64,000 nt of DNA from Osmia lignaria lignaria. Taxonomy: Eukaryota > Arthropoda > Insecta > Hymenoptera > Megachilidae. Below are positions 1 to 12,380 of this stretch, piece after piece. The translations under genes were made by a program, and so were the position numbers. Below the pieces are notes generated by a model. That model was not told the origin of the DNA, ran no database searches, and worked only from the letters and a program-made list of their open reading frames with translations. Every line of letters begins with the position of its first letter. Position 1 is the stretch's first letter. Location: positions 1,860,001 to 1,924,000 of the forward strand of contig NW_027478168.1 of the NCBI RefSeq assembly GCF_051020975.1, given 5' to 3'.

Positions 1-1113
1 CTTCGGAACTTTTAAATATCTCGATATATCTCGAGAACTACGCATCTGATCAAAAAATATCATACAACATAAATTGTAAGAAACATAATTCTCTACAAAA
101 AAGGTCTCTTAACATTTTGCCATAGCTCGCTTCGTTTCCGAGATACTTGCCGATTTATCTCAAGGGAAGGGGCCTGACGGACATATTTCGAGATATTTCT
201 TCTTCTTGTTGTTCTTCTTCTGCACAGCTAAGCTGGAAGTGGCATTTGCAGCTCGCAATTGTGCAGAGTTATCTCAAAGAGAGGGGCCACGGTGTTTCTG
301 TATCTCTATTATGTTGGTGCGGCTTCGGAACTTTTAAATATCTTGATATATCTCGAGAACTACGCCTCTGATCGAAAAATATCATAGAACATAAAAAGTA
401 GGAAACTTAATTCTCTACAAAAAAGGTCTCTTAACATTTTGCCGTAGCTCGCTTCGTTTCCGAGATATTTGCAGATTTATCTCAAGGGAAGGGGCCTGAC
501 GGACATATTTCGAAATATTTCTTATTCTTGTTGTTCTTCTTCTGCACAGCTAAGCTGGAAGTGGCATTTGCAGCTCGCAATAGTGCAGAGTTATCTCAAA
601 GAAAGGGGCCACGGTGTTTCTGTACCTCTATTATGTTGGTGCGGCTTCGGAACTTTTAAATATCTTGATATATCTCGAGAACTACGCCTCCGATCGAAAA
701 ATATCATAGAACATAAAAAGTAGGAAACTGAATTCTCTACAAAAAAGGTCTCTTAACATTTTGCCATAGCTCGCTTCGTTTCCGAGATATTTGCAGATTT
801 ATCTCAAGGGAAGGCGCCGACGGACATATTTCGAGATATTTCTTCTTCTTGTTGTTCTTCTTCTGCACAGCTAAGCTGGAAGTGGCATTTGCAGCTCGCA
901 ATAGTGCAGAGTTATCTCAAAGAAAGGGGCCACGGTGTTTCTGTACCTCTATTATGTTGGTGCAGCTTCGGAGCTTTTAAATATCTTGATATATCGCGAG
1001 AACTACGCATCTGATCAAAAAATATCATAGAATATAAAAAGTAGGAAACTTAATTCTCTACAAAAAAGGTCTCTTAACATTTTGCCATAGCTCGCTTCGT
1101 TTCCGAGATACTT

Positions 1114-2722
1114 GCCGATTTATCTCAAGGGAAGGGGCCTGACGGACATATTTCGAGATATTTCTTCTTCTTGTTGTTCTTCTTCTGCACAGCTAAGCTG
1201 GAAGTGGCATTTGCAGCTCGCAATTGTGCAGAGTTATCTCAAAGAGAGGGGCCACGGTGTTTCTGTATCTCTATTATGTTGGTGCGGCTTCGGAACTTTT
1301 AAATATCTTGATATATCTCGAGAACTACGAATCTGGTCAGAAAATATCATAGAAGATAAAAAGTAGGAAACTTAATTCTCTACAAAAAAGGTCTCTTAAC
1401 ATTTTGCCATAGCTCGCTTCGTTTCCGAGATATTTGCAGATTTATCTCAAGGTAAGGGGCCTGACGGACATATTTCGAGATATTTCTTCTTCTTGTTGTT
1501 CTTCTTCTGCACAGCTAAGCTGGAAGTGGCATTTGCAGCTCGCAATAGTGCATAGTTATCTGAAAGAAAGGGGCCACGGTGTTTCTGTATCTCTATTATG
1601 TTGGTGCGGCTTCGGAACTTTTAAATATCTCGATATATCTCGAAAACTACGCTTCTGATCAAAAAATATCATAGAACATAAATTGTAGGAAACATAATTC
1701 TCTACAAAAAAGGTCTCTTAACATTTTGCCATAGCTCGCTTTGTTTCCGAGATATTTGCAGATATATCTCAAGGGAAGGGGCCTGACGGACATATTTCGA
1801 GATATTTCTTCTTCTTGTTGTTCTTCTTCTGCACAGCTAAGCTGGAAGTGGCATTTGCAGCTCGCAATAGTGCAGAGTTATCGCAAAGAAAGGGGCCACG
1901 GTGTTTCTGTATCTCTATTATGTTGGTGCGGCTTCGGAACTTTTAAATATCTTGATATATCTCGAGAACTACGCCTCTGATCGAAAAATATCATAGAACA
2001 TAAAAAGTAGGAAACTTAATTCTCTACAAAAAAGGTCTCTTAACATTTTGCCGTAGCTCGCTTCGTTTCCGAGATATTTGCAGATTTATCTCAAGGGAAG
2101 GGGCCTGACGGACATATTTCGAAATATTTCTTATTCTTGTTGTTCTTCTTCTGCACAGCTAAGCTGGAAGTGGCATTTGCAGCTCGCAATAGTGCAGAGT
2201 TATCTCAAAGAAAGGGGCCACGGTGTTTCTGTACCTCTATTATGTTGGTGCGGCTTCGGAACTTTTAAATATCTTGATATATCTCGAGAACTACGCCTCC
2301 GATCGAAAAATATCATAGAACATAAAAAGTAGGAAACTGAATTCTCTACAAAAAAGGTCTCTTAACATTTTGCCATAGCTCGCTTCGTTTCCGAGATATT
2401 TGCAGATTTATCTCAAGGGAAGGCGCCGACGGACATATTTCGAGATATTTCTTCTTCTTGTTGTTCTTCTTCTGCACAGCTAAGCTGGAAGTGGCATTTG
2501 CAGCTCGCAATAGTGCAGAGTTATCTCAAAGAAAGGGGCCACGGTGTTTCTGTACCTCTATTATGTTGGTGCAGCTTCGGAGCTTTTAAATATCTTGATA
2601 TATCGCGAGAACTACGCATCTGATCAAAAAATATCATAGAATATAAAAAGTAGGAAACTTAATTCTCTACAAAAAAGGTCTCTTAACGTTTTGCAATAGC
2701 TCGCTTCGTTTCCGAGATATTT
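1114..2722 (+). repeat. Satellite A HOR copy 1 of the 1.93-kb family (pentamer, 1,609 bp)
   Basis: Five monomers in the order GCCG-start type (1,114), AAGGTAAGG type (1,436), CTTTGTTTCC-preceded type (1,758), GAAATATTTCTTATTC type (2,080), and the 321-bp AAGGCGCCGACGG type (2,402). The same order recurs in the next copies, but those carry an additional monomer (AAGGGTCCTGACGG type) that is absent here. The 1,609-bp spacing between the AAGGCGCCGACGG markers at 811 and 2,420 shows the missing member. The preceding monomers at 149, 471 and 793 belong to the end of another copy. Confidence 0.9.
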
Positions 2723-4653
2723 GCAGATTTATCTCAAGGGAAGGGTCCTGACGGACATATTTCGAGATATTTCTTCTTCTTGTTGTTCTTCTTCTGCACA
2801 GCTAAACTGGAAGTGGTATTTCCAGCTCGCAATAGTGCAGAGTTATCCCAAAGAAAGGGGCCACGGTGTTTCTGTATCTCTATTATGTTGGTGCGGCTTC
2901 GGAACTTTTAAATATCTCGATATATCTCGAGAACTACGCATCTGATCAAAAAATATCATAGAACATAAATTGTAAGAAACATAATTCTCTACAAAAAAGG
3001 TCTCTTAACATTTTGCCATAGCTCGCTTCGTTTCCGAGATACTTGCCGATTTATCTCAAGGGAAGGGGCCTGACGGACATATTTCGAGATATTTCTTCTT
3101 CTTGTTGTTCTTCTTCTGCACAGCTAAGCTGGAAGTGGCATTTGCAACTCGCAATTGTGCAGAGTTATCTCAAAGAGAGGGGCCACGGTGTTTCTGTATC
3201 TCTATTATGTTGGTGCGGCTTCGGAACTTTTAAATATCTTGATATATCTCGAGAACTACGAATCTGGTCAGAAAATATCATAGAAGATAGAAAGTAGGAA
3301 ACTTAATTCTCTACAAAAAAGGTCTCTTAACATTTTGCCATAGCTCGCTTCGTTTCCGAGATATTTGCAGATTTATCTCAAGGTAAGGGGCCTGACGGAC
3401 ATATTTCGAGATATTTCTTCTTCTTGTTGTTCTTCTTCTGCACAGCTAAGCTGGGAGTGGCATTTGCAGCTCGCAATAGTGCATAGTTATCTGAAAGAAA
3501 GGGGCCACGGTGTTTCTGTATCTCTATTATGTTGGTGCGGCTTCGGAACTTTTAAATATCTCGATATATCTCGAAAACTACGCTTCTGATCAAAAAATAT
3601 CATAGAACATAAATTGTAGGAAACATAATTCTCTACAAAAAAGGTCTCTTAACATTTTGCCATAGCTCGCTTTGTTTCCGAGATATTTGCAGATATATCT
3701 CAAGGGAAGGGGCCTGACGGACATATTTCGAGATATTTCTTCTTCTTGTTGTTCTTCTTCTGCACAGCTAAGCTGGAAGTGGCATTTGCAGCTCGCAATA
3801 GTGCAGAGTTATCGCAAAGAAAGGGGCCACGGTGTTTCTGTATCTCTATTATGTTGGTGCGGCTTCGGAACTTTTAAATATCTTGATATATCTCGAGAAC
3901 TACGCCTCTGATCGAAAAATATCATAGAACATAAAAAGTAGGAAACTTAATTCTCTACAAAAAAGGTCTCTTAACATTTTGCCGTAGCTCGCTTCGTTTC
4001 CGAGATATTTGCAGATTTATATCAAGGGAAGGGGCCTGACGGACATATTTCGAAATATTTCTTATTCTTGTTGTTCTTCTTCTGCACAGCTAAGCTGGAA
4101 GTGGCATTTGCAGCTCGCAATAGTGCAGAGTTATCTCAAAGAAAGGGGCCACGGTGTTTCTGTACCTCTATTATGTTGGTGCGGCTTCGGAACTTTTAAA
4201 TATCTTGATATATCTCGAGAACTACGCCTCTGATCGAAAAATATCATAGAACATAAAAAGTAGGAAACTGAATTCTCTACAAAAAAGGTCTCTTAACATT
4301 TTGCCATAGCTCGCTTCGTTTCCGAGATATTTGCAGATTTATCTCAAGGGAAGGCGCCGACGGACATATTTCGAGATATTTCTTCTTCTTGTTGTTCTTC
4401 TTCTGCACAGCTAAGCTGGAAGTGGCATTTGCAGCTCGCAATAGTGCAGAGTTATCTCAAAGAAAGGGGCCACGGTGTTTCTGTACCTCTATTATGTTGG
4501 TGCAGCTTCGGAGCTTTTAAATATCTTGATATATCGCGAGAACTACGCATCTGATCAAAAAATATCATAGAACATAAAAAGTAGGAAACTTAATTCTCTA
4601 CAAAAAAGGTCTCTTAACGTTTTGCAATAGCTCGCTTCGTTTCCGAGATATTT
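2723..4653 (+). repeat. Satellite A HOR copy 2 (hexamer, 1,931 bp)
   Basis: Full hexamer of five 322-bp monomers and one 321-bp monomer. The AAGGCGCCGACGG marker spacing from 2,420 to 4,351 is 1,931 bp. It starts with the AAGGGTCCTGACGG monomer at 2,723, preceded by AACGTTTTGCAATAG. The GCCG, AAGGTAAGG, CTTTGTTTCC, TTATTC and 321-bp monomers then follow in order. Confidence 0.92.
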
Positions 4654-6584
4654 GCAGATTTATCTCAAGGGAAGGGTCCTGACGGACATATTTCGAGATA
4701 TTTCTTCTTCTTGTTGTTCTTCTTCTGCACAGCTAAACTGGAAGTGGCATTTCCAGCTCGCAATAGTGCAGAGTTATCCCAAAGAAAGGGGCCACGGTGT
4801 TTCTGTATCTCTATTATGTTGGTGCGGCTTCGGAACTTTTAAATATCTCGATATATCTCGAGAACTACGCATCTGATCAAAAAATATCATAGAACATAAA
4901 TTGTAAGAAACATAATTCTCTACAAAAAAGGTCTCTTAACATTTTGCCATAGCTCGCTTCGTTTCCGAGATACTTGCCGATTTATCTCAAGGGAAGGGGC
5001 CTGACGGACATATTTCGAGATATTTCTTCTTCTTGTTGTTCTTCTTCTGCACAGCTAAGCTGGAAGTGGCATTTGCAGCTCGCAATTGTGCAGAGTTATC
5101 TCAAAGAGAGGGGCCACGGTGTTTCTGTATCTCTATTATGTTGGTGCGGCTTCGGAACTTTTAAATATCTTGATATATCTCGAGAACTACGAATCTGGTC
5201 AGAAAATATCGTACAAGATAAAAAGTAGGAAACTTAATTCTCTACAAAAAAGGTCTCTTAACATTTTGCCATAGCTCGCTTCGGTTCCGAGATATTTGCA
5301 GATTTATCTCAAGGTAAGGGGCCTGACGGACATATTTCGAGATATTTCTTCTTCTTGTTGTTCTTCTTCTGCACAGCTAAGCTGGAAGTGGCATTTGCAG
5401 CTCGCAATAGTGCATAGTTATCTGAAAGAAAGGGGCCACGGTGTTTCTGTATCTCTATTATGTTGGTGCGGCTTCGGAACTTTTAAATATCTCGATATAT
5501 CTCGAAAACTACGCTTCTGATCAAAAAATATCATAGAACATAAATTGTAGGAAACATAATTCTCTACAAAAAAGGTCTCTTAACATTTTGCCATAGCTCG
5601 CTTTGTTTCCGAGATATTTGCAGATATATCTCAAGGGAAGGGGCCTGACGGACATATTTCGAGATATTTCTTCTTCTTGTTGTTCTTCTTCTGCACAGCT
5701 AAGCTGGAAGTGGCATTTGCAGCTCGCAATAGTGCAGAGTTATCGCAAAGAAAGGGGCCACGGTGTTTCTGTATCTCTATTATGTTGGTGCGGCTTCGGA
5801 ACTTTTAAATATCTTGATATATCTCGAGAACTACGCATCTGATCAAAAAATATCATAGAACATAAATTGTAGGGAACATAATTCTCTACAAAAAAGGTCT
5901 CTTAACATTTTGCCATAGCTCGCTTCGTTTCCGAGATATTTGCAGATTTATCTCAAGGGAAGGGTCCTGATGGACATATTTCGAGATATTTCTTCTTCTT
6001 GTTGTTCTTCTTCTGCACAGCTAAACTGGAAGTGGCATTTCCAGCTCGCAATCGTGCAGAGTTATCTCAAAGAAAGGGGCCACGGTGTTTCTGTATCTCT
6101 ATTATGTTGGTGCGGCTTCGGAACTTTTAAATATCTTGATATATCTCGAGAACTACGCCTCTGATCGAAAAATATCATAGAACATAAAAAGTAGGAAACT
6201 GAATTCTCTACAAAAAAGGTCTCTTAACATTTTGCCATAGCTCGCTTCGTTTCCGAGATATTTGCAGATTTATCTCAAGGGAAGGCGCCGACGGACATAT
6301 TTCGAGATATTTCTTCTTCTTGTTGTTCTTCTTCTGCACAGCTAAGCTGGAAGTGGCATTTGCAGCTCGCAATAGTGCAGAGTTATCTCAAAGAAAGGGG
6401 CCACGGTGTTTCTGTACCTCTATTATGTTGGTGCAGCTTCGGAGCTTTTAAATATCTTGATATATCGCGAGAACTACGCATCTGATCAAAAAATATCATA
6501 GAACATAAAAAGTAGGAAACTTAATTCTCTACAAAAAAGGTCTCTTAACGTTTTGCAATAGCTCGCTTCGTTTCCGAGATATTT
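4654..6584 (+). repeat. Satellite A HOR copy 3 (hexamer, 1,931 bp, one monomer replaced)
   Basis: Same hexamer phase as the previous copy, with marker spacing from 4,351 to 6,282 of 1,931 bp. The fifth monomer (5,942) is no longer the TTATTC type. It is an AAGGGTCCTGATGG type, so one slot has been swapped, apparently by gene conversion or unequal exchange with a relative of the first member. The 4,976 monomer also carries a derived TATCGTACAAGAT end (near 5,208) that is shared with the next copy but not the previous one. Confidence 0.9.
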
Positions 6585-8194
6585 GCAGATTTATCTCAAG
6601 GGAAGGGTCCTGACGGACATATTTCGAGATATTTCTTCTTCTTGTTGTTCTTCTTCTGCACAGCTAAACTGGAAGTGGCATTTCCAGCTCGCAATAGTGC
6701 AGAGTTATCCCAAAGAAAGGGGCCACGGTGTTTCTGTATCTCTATTATGTTGGTGCGGCTTCGGAACTTTTAAATATCTCGATATATCTCGAGAACTACG
6801 CATCTGATCAAAAAATATCATAGAACATAAATTGTAAGAAACATAATTCTCTACAAAAAAGGTCTCTTAACATTTTGCCATAGCTCGCTTCGTTTCCGAG
6901 ATACTTGCCGATTTATCTCAAGGGAAGGGGCCTGACGGACATATTTCGAGATATTTCTTCTTCTTGTTGTTCTTCTTCTGCACAGCTAAGCTGGAAGTGG
7001 CATTTGCAGCTCGCAATTGTGCAGAGTTATCTCAAAGAGAGGGGCCACGGTGTTTCTGTATCTCTATTATGTTGGTGCGGCTTCGGAACTTTTAAATATC
7101 TTGATATATCTCGAGAACTACGAATCTGGTCAGAAAATATCGTACAAGATAAAAAGTAGGAAACTTAATTCTCTACAAAAAAGGTCTCTTAACATTTTGC
7201 CATAGCTCGCTTCGGTTCCGAGATATTTGCAGATTTATCTCAAGGTAAGGGGCCTGACGGACATATTTCGAGATATTTCTTCTTCTTGTTGTTCTTCTTC
7301 TGCACAGCTAAGCTGGAAGTGGCATTTGCAGCTCGCAATAGTGCATAGTTATCTGAAAGAAAGGGGCCACGGTGTTTCTGTATCTCTATTATGTTGGTGC
7401 GGCTTCGGAACTTTTAAATATCTCGATATATCTCGAAAACTACGCTTCTGATCAAAAAATATCATAGAACATAAATTGTAGGAAACATAATTCTCTACAA
7501 AAAAGGTCTCTTAACATTTTGCCATAGCTCGCTTTGTTTCCGAGATATTTGCAGATATATCTCAAGGGAAGGGGCCTGACGGACATATTTCGAGATATTT
7601 CTTCTTCTTGTTGTTCTTCTTCTGCACAGCTAAGCTGGAAGTGGCATTTGCAGCTCGCAATAGTGCAGAGTTATCGCAAAGAAAGGGGCCACGGTGTTTC
7701 TGTATCTCTATTATGTTGGTGCGGCTTCGGAACTTTTAAATATCTTGATATATCTCGAGAACTACGCATCTGATCAAAAAATATCATAGAACATAAATTG
7801 TAGGGAACATAATTCTCTACAAAAAAGGTCTCTTAACATTTTGCCATAGCTCGCTTCGTTTCCGAGATATTTGCAGATTTATCTCAAGGGAAGGGTCCTG
7901 ATGGACATATTTCGAGATATTTCTTCTTCTTGTTGTTCTTCTTCTGCACAGCTAAACTGGAAGTGGCATTTCCAGCTCGCAATCGTGCAGAGTTATCTCA
8001 AAGAAAGGGGCCACGGTGTTTCTGTATCTCTATTATGTTGGTGCGGCTTCGGAACTTTTAAATATCTTGATATATCTCGAGAACTACGCCTCTGATCGAA
8101 AAATATCATAGAACATAAAAAGTAGGAAACTTAATTCTCTACAAAAAAGGTCTCTTAACATTTTGCCATAGCTCGCTTGGTTTCCGAGGTATTT
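6585..8194 (+). repeat. Satellite A HOR copy 4 (truncated to five monomers)
   Basis: The hexamer family continues through the GATGG monomer at 7,873 and then stops. The 321-bp AAGGCGCCGACGG monomer expected near 8,195 is replaced by a 322-bp monomer of the next domain. This copy shares the TATCGTACAAGAT and GATGG variants with copy 3, so copies 3 and 4 are sister duplicates. Confidence 0.88.
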
Positions 8195-9804
8195 GCAGAT
8201 TTATCTCAAGGGAAGGGGCCTGACGGACATATTTCGAGATATTTCTTTTTCTTGTTGTTCTTCTTCTGCACAGCTAAGCTGGAAGTGGCATTTGCAGCTC
8301 GCAATAGTGCAGAGTTATCGCAAAGAAAGGGGCCACGGTGTTTCTGTATCTCTATTATGTTGGTGCGGCTTCGGAACTTTTAAATATCTTGATATATCTC
8401 GAGAACTACGCATCTGATCAAAAAATGTCCTAGAACATAAAAAGTAGGAAACCTAATTTTCTACAAAAAAGGTCTCTTAACATTTTGCCGTAGCTCGCTT
8501 CGTTTCCGAGATATTTGCAGATTTATCTCAAGGGAAGGGGCCTGACGGACATATTTCGAAATATTTCTTATTCTTGTTGTTCTTCTTCTGCACAGCTAAG
8601 CTGGAAGTGGCATTTGCAGCTCGCAATAGTGCAGAGTTATCTCAAAGAAAGGGGCCACGGTGTTTCTGTACCTCTATTATGTTGGTGCAGCTTCGGAGCT
8701 TTTAAATATCTTGATATATCTCGAGAACTACGCATCTGATCAAGAAATATCATACAACATAAAAAGTAGGAAACTTAATTCTCTACAAAAAAGGTCTCTT
8801 AACGTTTTGCAATAGCTCGCTTCGTTTCCGAGATATTTGCAGATTTATCTCGAGGGAAGGGTCCTGACGGACATATTTCGAGATATTTCTTCTTCTTGTT
8901 GTTCTTCTTCTGCACAGCTAAACTGGAAGTGGCATTTCCAGCTCGCAATAGTGCAGAGTTATCCCAAAGAAAGGGGCCACGGTGTTTCTGTATCTCTATT
9001 ATGTTGGTGCGGCTTCGGAACTCTTAAATATCTCGATATATCTCGAAAACTACGCTTCTGATCAAAAAATATCAGAGAACGTAAATTGTAGGAAACATAA
9101 TTCTCTACAAAAAAGGTCTCTTAAGATTTTGCCATAGCTCGCTTCGTTTCCGAGATAATTGCAGATTTATCTCAAGGGAAGGGGCCTGACGGACATATTT
9201 CGAGATATTTCTTCTTCTTGTTGTTCTTCTTCTGCACAGCTAAGCTGGAAGTGGCATTTGCAGCTCGCAATAGTCCAGAGTTATCTCAAAGAAAGGGGCC
9301 ACGGTGTTTCTGTATCTCTATTATGTTGGTGCGGCTTCGGAACTTTTAAATATCTTGATATATCTCGAGAACTACGCATCTGATCAAAAAATATCGTAGA
9401 ACATAAAAAGTAGGAAACTTAATTCTCTAGAAATAAGGTCTCTTAACATTTTGCCATAGCTCGCTTGGTTTCCGAGATATTTGCAGATTTATCTCAAGGG
9501 AAGGGGCCTGAGGGACATATTTCGAGATATTTCTTCTTCTTGTTGTTCTTCTTCTGCACAGCTAAGCTGGAAGTGGCATTTGCAGCTCGCAATAGTGCAT
9601 AGTTATCTGGAAGAAAGGGGCCACGGTGTTTCTGTATCTCTATTATGTTGGTGCGGCTTCGGAACTTTTAAATATCTCGATATATCTCGAAAACTACGCT
9701 TCTGATCAAAAAATATCATAGAACATAAATTGTAGGAAACATAATTCTCTACAAAAAAGGTCTCTTAACATTTTGCCATAGCTCGCTTTGTTTCCGAGAT
9801 ATTT
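8195..9804 (+). repeat. Satellite A pentamer duplication, copy 1 (1,610 bp)
   Basis: Five monomers start at 8,195, 8,517, 8,839, 9,161 and 9,483. Diagnostic variants such as AAATGTCCTAGAAC (near 8,425), the AGCTTCGGAGC stretch in the 8,517 monomer and CGAGATAATTGCAG (near 9,150) all recur 1,610 bp downstream. The fifth monomer is the least similar between copies. Confidence 0.88.
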
Positions 9805-11414
9805 GCAGATATATCTCAAGGGAAGGGGCCTGACGGACATATTTCGAGATATTTCTTCTTCTTGTTGTTCTTCTTCTGCACAGCTAAGCTGGAAGTGGCA
9901 TTTGCAGCTCGCAATAGTGCAGAGTTATCGCAAAGAAAGGGGCCACGGTGTTTCTGTATCTCTATTATGTTGGTGCGGCTTCGGAACTTTTAAATATCTT
10001 GATATATCTCGAGAACTACGCATCTGATCAAAAAATGTCCTAGAACATAAAAAGTAGGAAACCTAATTTTCTACAAAAAAGGTCTCTTAACATTTTGCCG
10101 TAGCTCGCTTCGTTTCCGAGATATTTGCAGATTTATCTCAAGGGAAGGGGCCTGACGGACATATTTCGAAATATTTCTTATTCTTGTTGTTCTTCTTCTG
10201 CACAGCTAAGCTGGAAGTGGCATTTGCAGCTCGCAATAGTGCAGAGTTATCTCAAAGAAAGGGGCCACGGTGTTTCTGTACCTCTATTATGTTGGTGCAG
10301 CTTCGGAGCTTTTAAATATCTTGATATATCTCGAGAACTACGCATCTGATCAAGAAATATCATACAACATAAAAAGTAGGAAACTTAATTCTCTACAAAA
10401 AAGGTCTCTTAACGTTTTGCAATAGCTCGCTTCGTTTCCGAGATATTTGCAGATTTATCTCAAGGGAAGGGTCCTGACGGACATATTTCGAGATATTTCT
10501 TCTTCTTGTTGTTCTTCTTCTGCACAGCTAAACTGGAAGTGGCATTTCCAGCTCGCAATAGTGCAGAGTTATCCCAAAGAAAGGGGCCACGGTGTTTCTG
10601 TATCTCTATTATGTTGGTGCGGCTTCGGAACTTTTAAATATCTCGATATATCTCGAAAACTACGCTTCTGATCAAAAAATATCAGAGAACGTAAATTGTA
10701 GGAAACATAATTCTCTACAAAAAAGGTCTCTTAAGATTTTGCCATAGCTCGCTTCGTTTCCGAGATAATTGCAGATTTATCTCAAGGGAAGGGGCCTGAC
10801 GGACATATTTCGAGATATTTCTTCTTCTTGTTGTTCTTCTTCTGCACAGCTAAGCTGGAAGTGGCATTTGCAGGTCGCAATAGTGCAGGGTTATCTCAAA
10901 GAAAGGGGCCAAGGTGTTTCTGTATCTCTATTATGTTGGTGCGGCTTCGGAACTTTTAAATATCTTGATATATCTCGAGAACTACGCATCTGATCAAAAA
11001 ATATCGTAGAACATAAAAAGTAGGAAACTTAATTCTCTACAAATAAGGTCTCTTAACATCTTGCCATAGCTCGCTTGGTTTCCGAGATATTTGCAGATTT
11101 ATCTCAAGGGAAGGGGCCTGACGGACATATTTCCAGATATTTCTTCTTCTTGTTGTTCTTCTTCTGCACAGTTAAGCTGGAAGTGGCATTTGCAGCTCGC
11201 AATAGTGCAGAGTTATCGCAAAGAAAGGGGCCACGGTGTTTCTGTATCTCTATTATGTTGGTGCGGCTTCGGAACTTTTAAATATCTTGATATATCTCGA
11301 GAACTACGCATCTGATCAAAAAATATCATAGAACATAAAAAGTAGGAAACCTAATTTTCTACAAAAAAGGTCTCTTAACATTTTGCCGTAGCCCGCTTCG
11401 TTTCCGAGATATTT
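9805..11414 (+). repeat. Satellite A pentamer duplication, copy 2 (1,610 bp)
   Basis: Duplicate of the preceding pentamer. AAATGTCCTAGAAC recurs near 10,035 and CGAGATAATTGCAG near 10,760. The first four monomers match closely. The fifth (11,093) instead resembles the first monomer type (TATCGCAAAG), so the copy boundary was reshuffled. Confidence 0.86.
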
Positions 11415-12380
11415 GCAGATTTATCTCAAGGGAAGGGGCCTGACGGACATATTTCGAAATATTTCTTATTCTTGTTGTTCTTCTTCTGCACAGCTAAGCT
11501 GGAAGTGGCATTTGCAGCTCGCAATAGTGCAGAGTTATCTCAAAGAAAGGGGCCACGGTGTTTCTGTATCTCTATTATGTTGGTGCGGCTTCGGAACTTT
11601 TAAATATCTTGATATATCTCTAGAACTACGCATCTGATCAAAAAATATCATAGAACATAAAAAGTAGAAAACTTAACTCTCTACAAAAAAGGTCTCTTAA
11701 CATTTTGCCATAGCTCGCTTCGTTTCCGAGATATTTGCAGATATATCTCAAGGGAAGGGGCCTAACGGACATATTTCGAGATATTTCTTCTTCTTGTTGT
11801 TCTTCTTCTGCACAGCTAAACTGGAAGTGGCATTTCCAGCTCGCAATAGTGCAGAGTCATCTCAAAGAAAGGGGCCACGGTGTTTCTGTATCTCTATTAT
11901 GTTGGTGCGGCTTCGGAACTTTTAAATATCTCGATATATCTCGAAAACTACGCTTCTGATCAAAAAATATCATAGAACATAAATTGTAGGAAACATAATT
12001 CTCGACAAAAAAGGTCTCTTAACATTTTGCCATAGCTCGCTTCGTTTCCGAGATATTTGCAGATATATCTCAAGGGAAGGGGCCTGACGGACACATTTCG
12101 AGATATTTCTTCTTCTTGTTGTTCTTCTTCTGCACAGCTAAGCTGGAAGTGGCATTTGCAGCTCGCAATAGTGCAGAGTTATCTCAAAGAAAGAGGCCAC
12201 GGTGTTTCTGTACCTCTATTATGTTGGTGCAGCTTCGGAACTTTTAAATATCTTGATATATCTCGAGAACTACGCATCTGATCAAAAAATATCATTGAAC
12301 ATAAAAAGTAGAAAACTTAATTCTCTACAAAAAAGGTCTCTCAACATTTTGCCATAGCTCGCTTCGTTTCCGAGATATAT

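Noticed and set aside
5086..5274. Alternative-frame plus-strand ORFs in monomers (also 7,017-7,205, 8,177-8,383, 19,201-19,383 and similar) and the minus-strand ORFs at 19,104-19,286 and 59,429-59,659.
   Set aside because: They are shadows of the same repeat in other frames, with no coding evidence.
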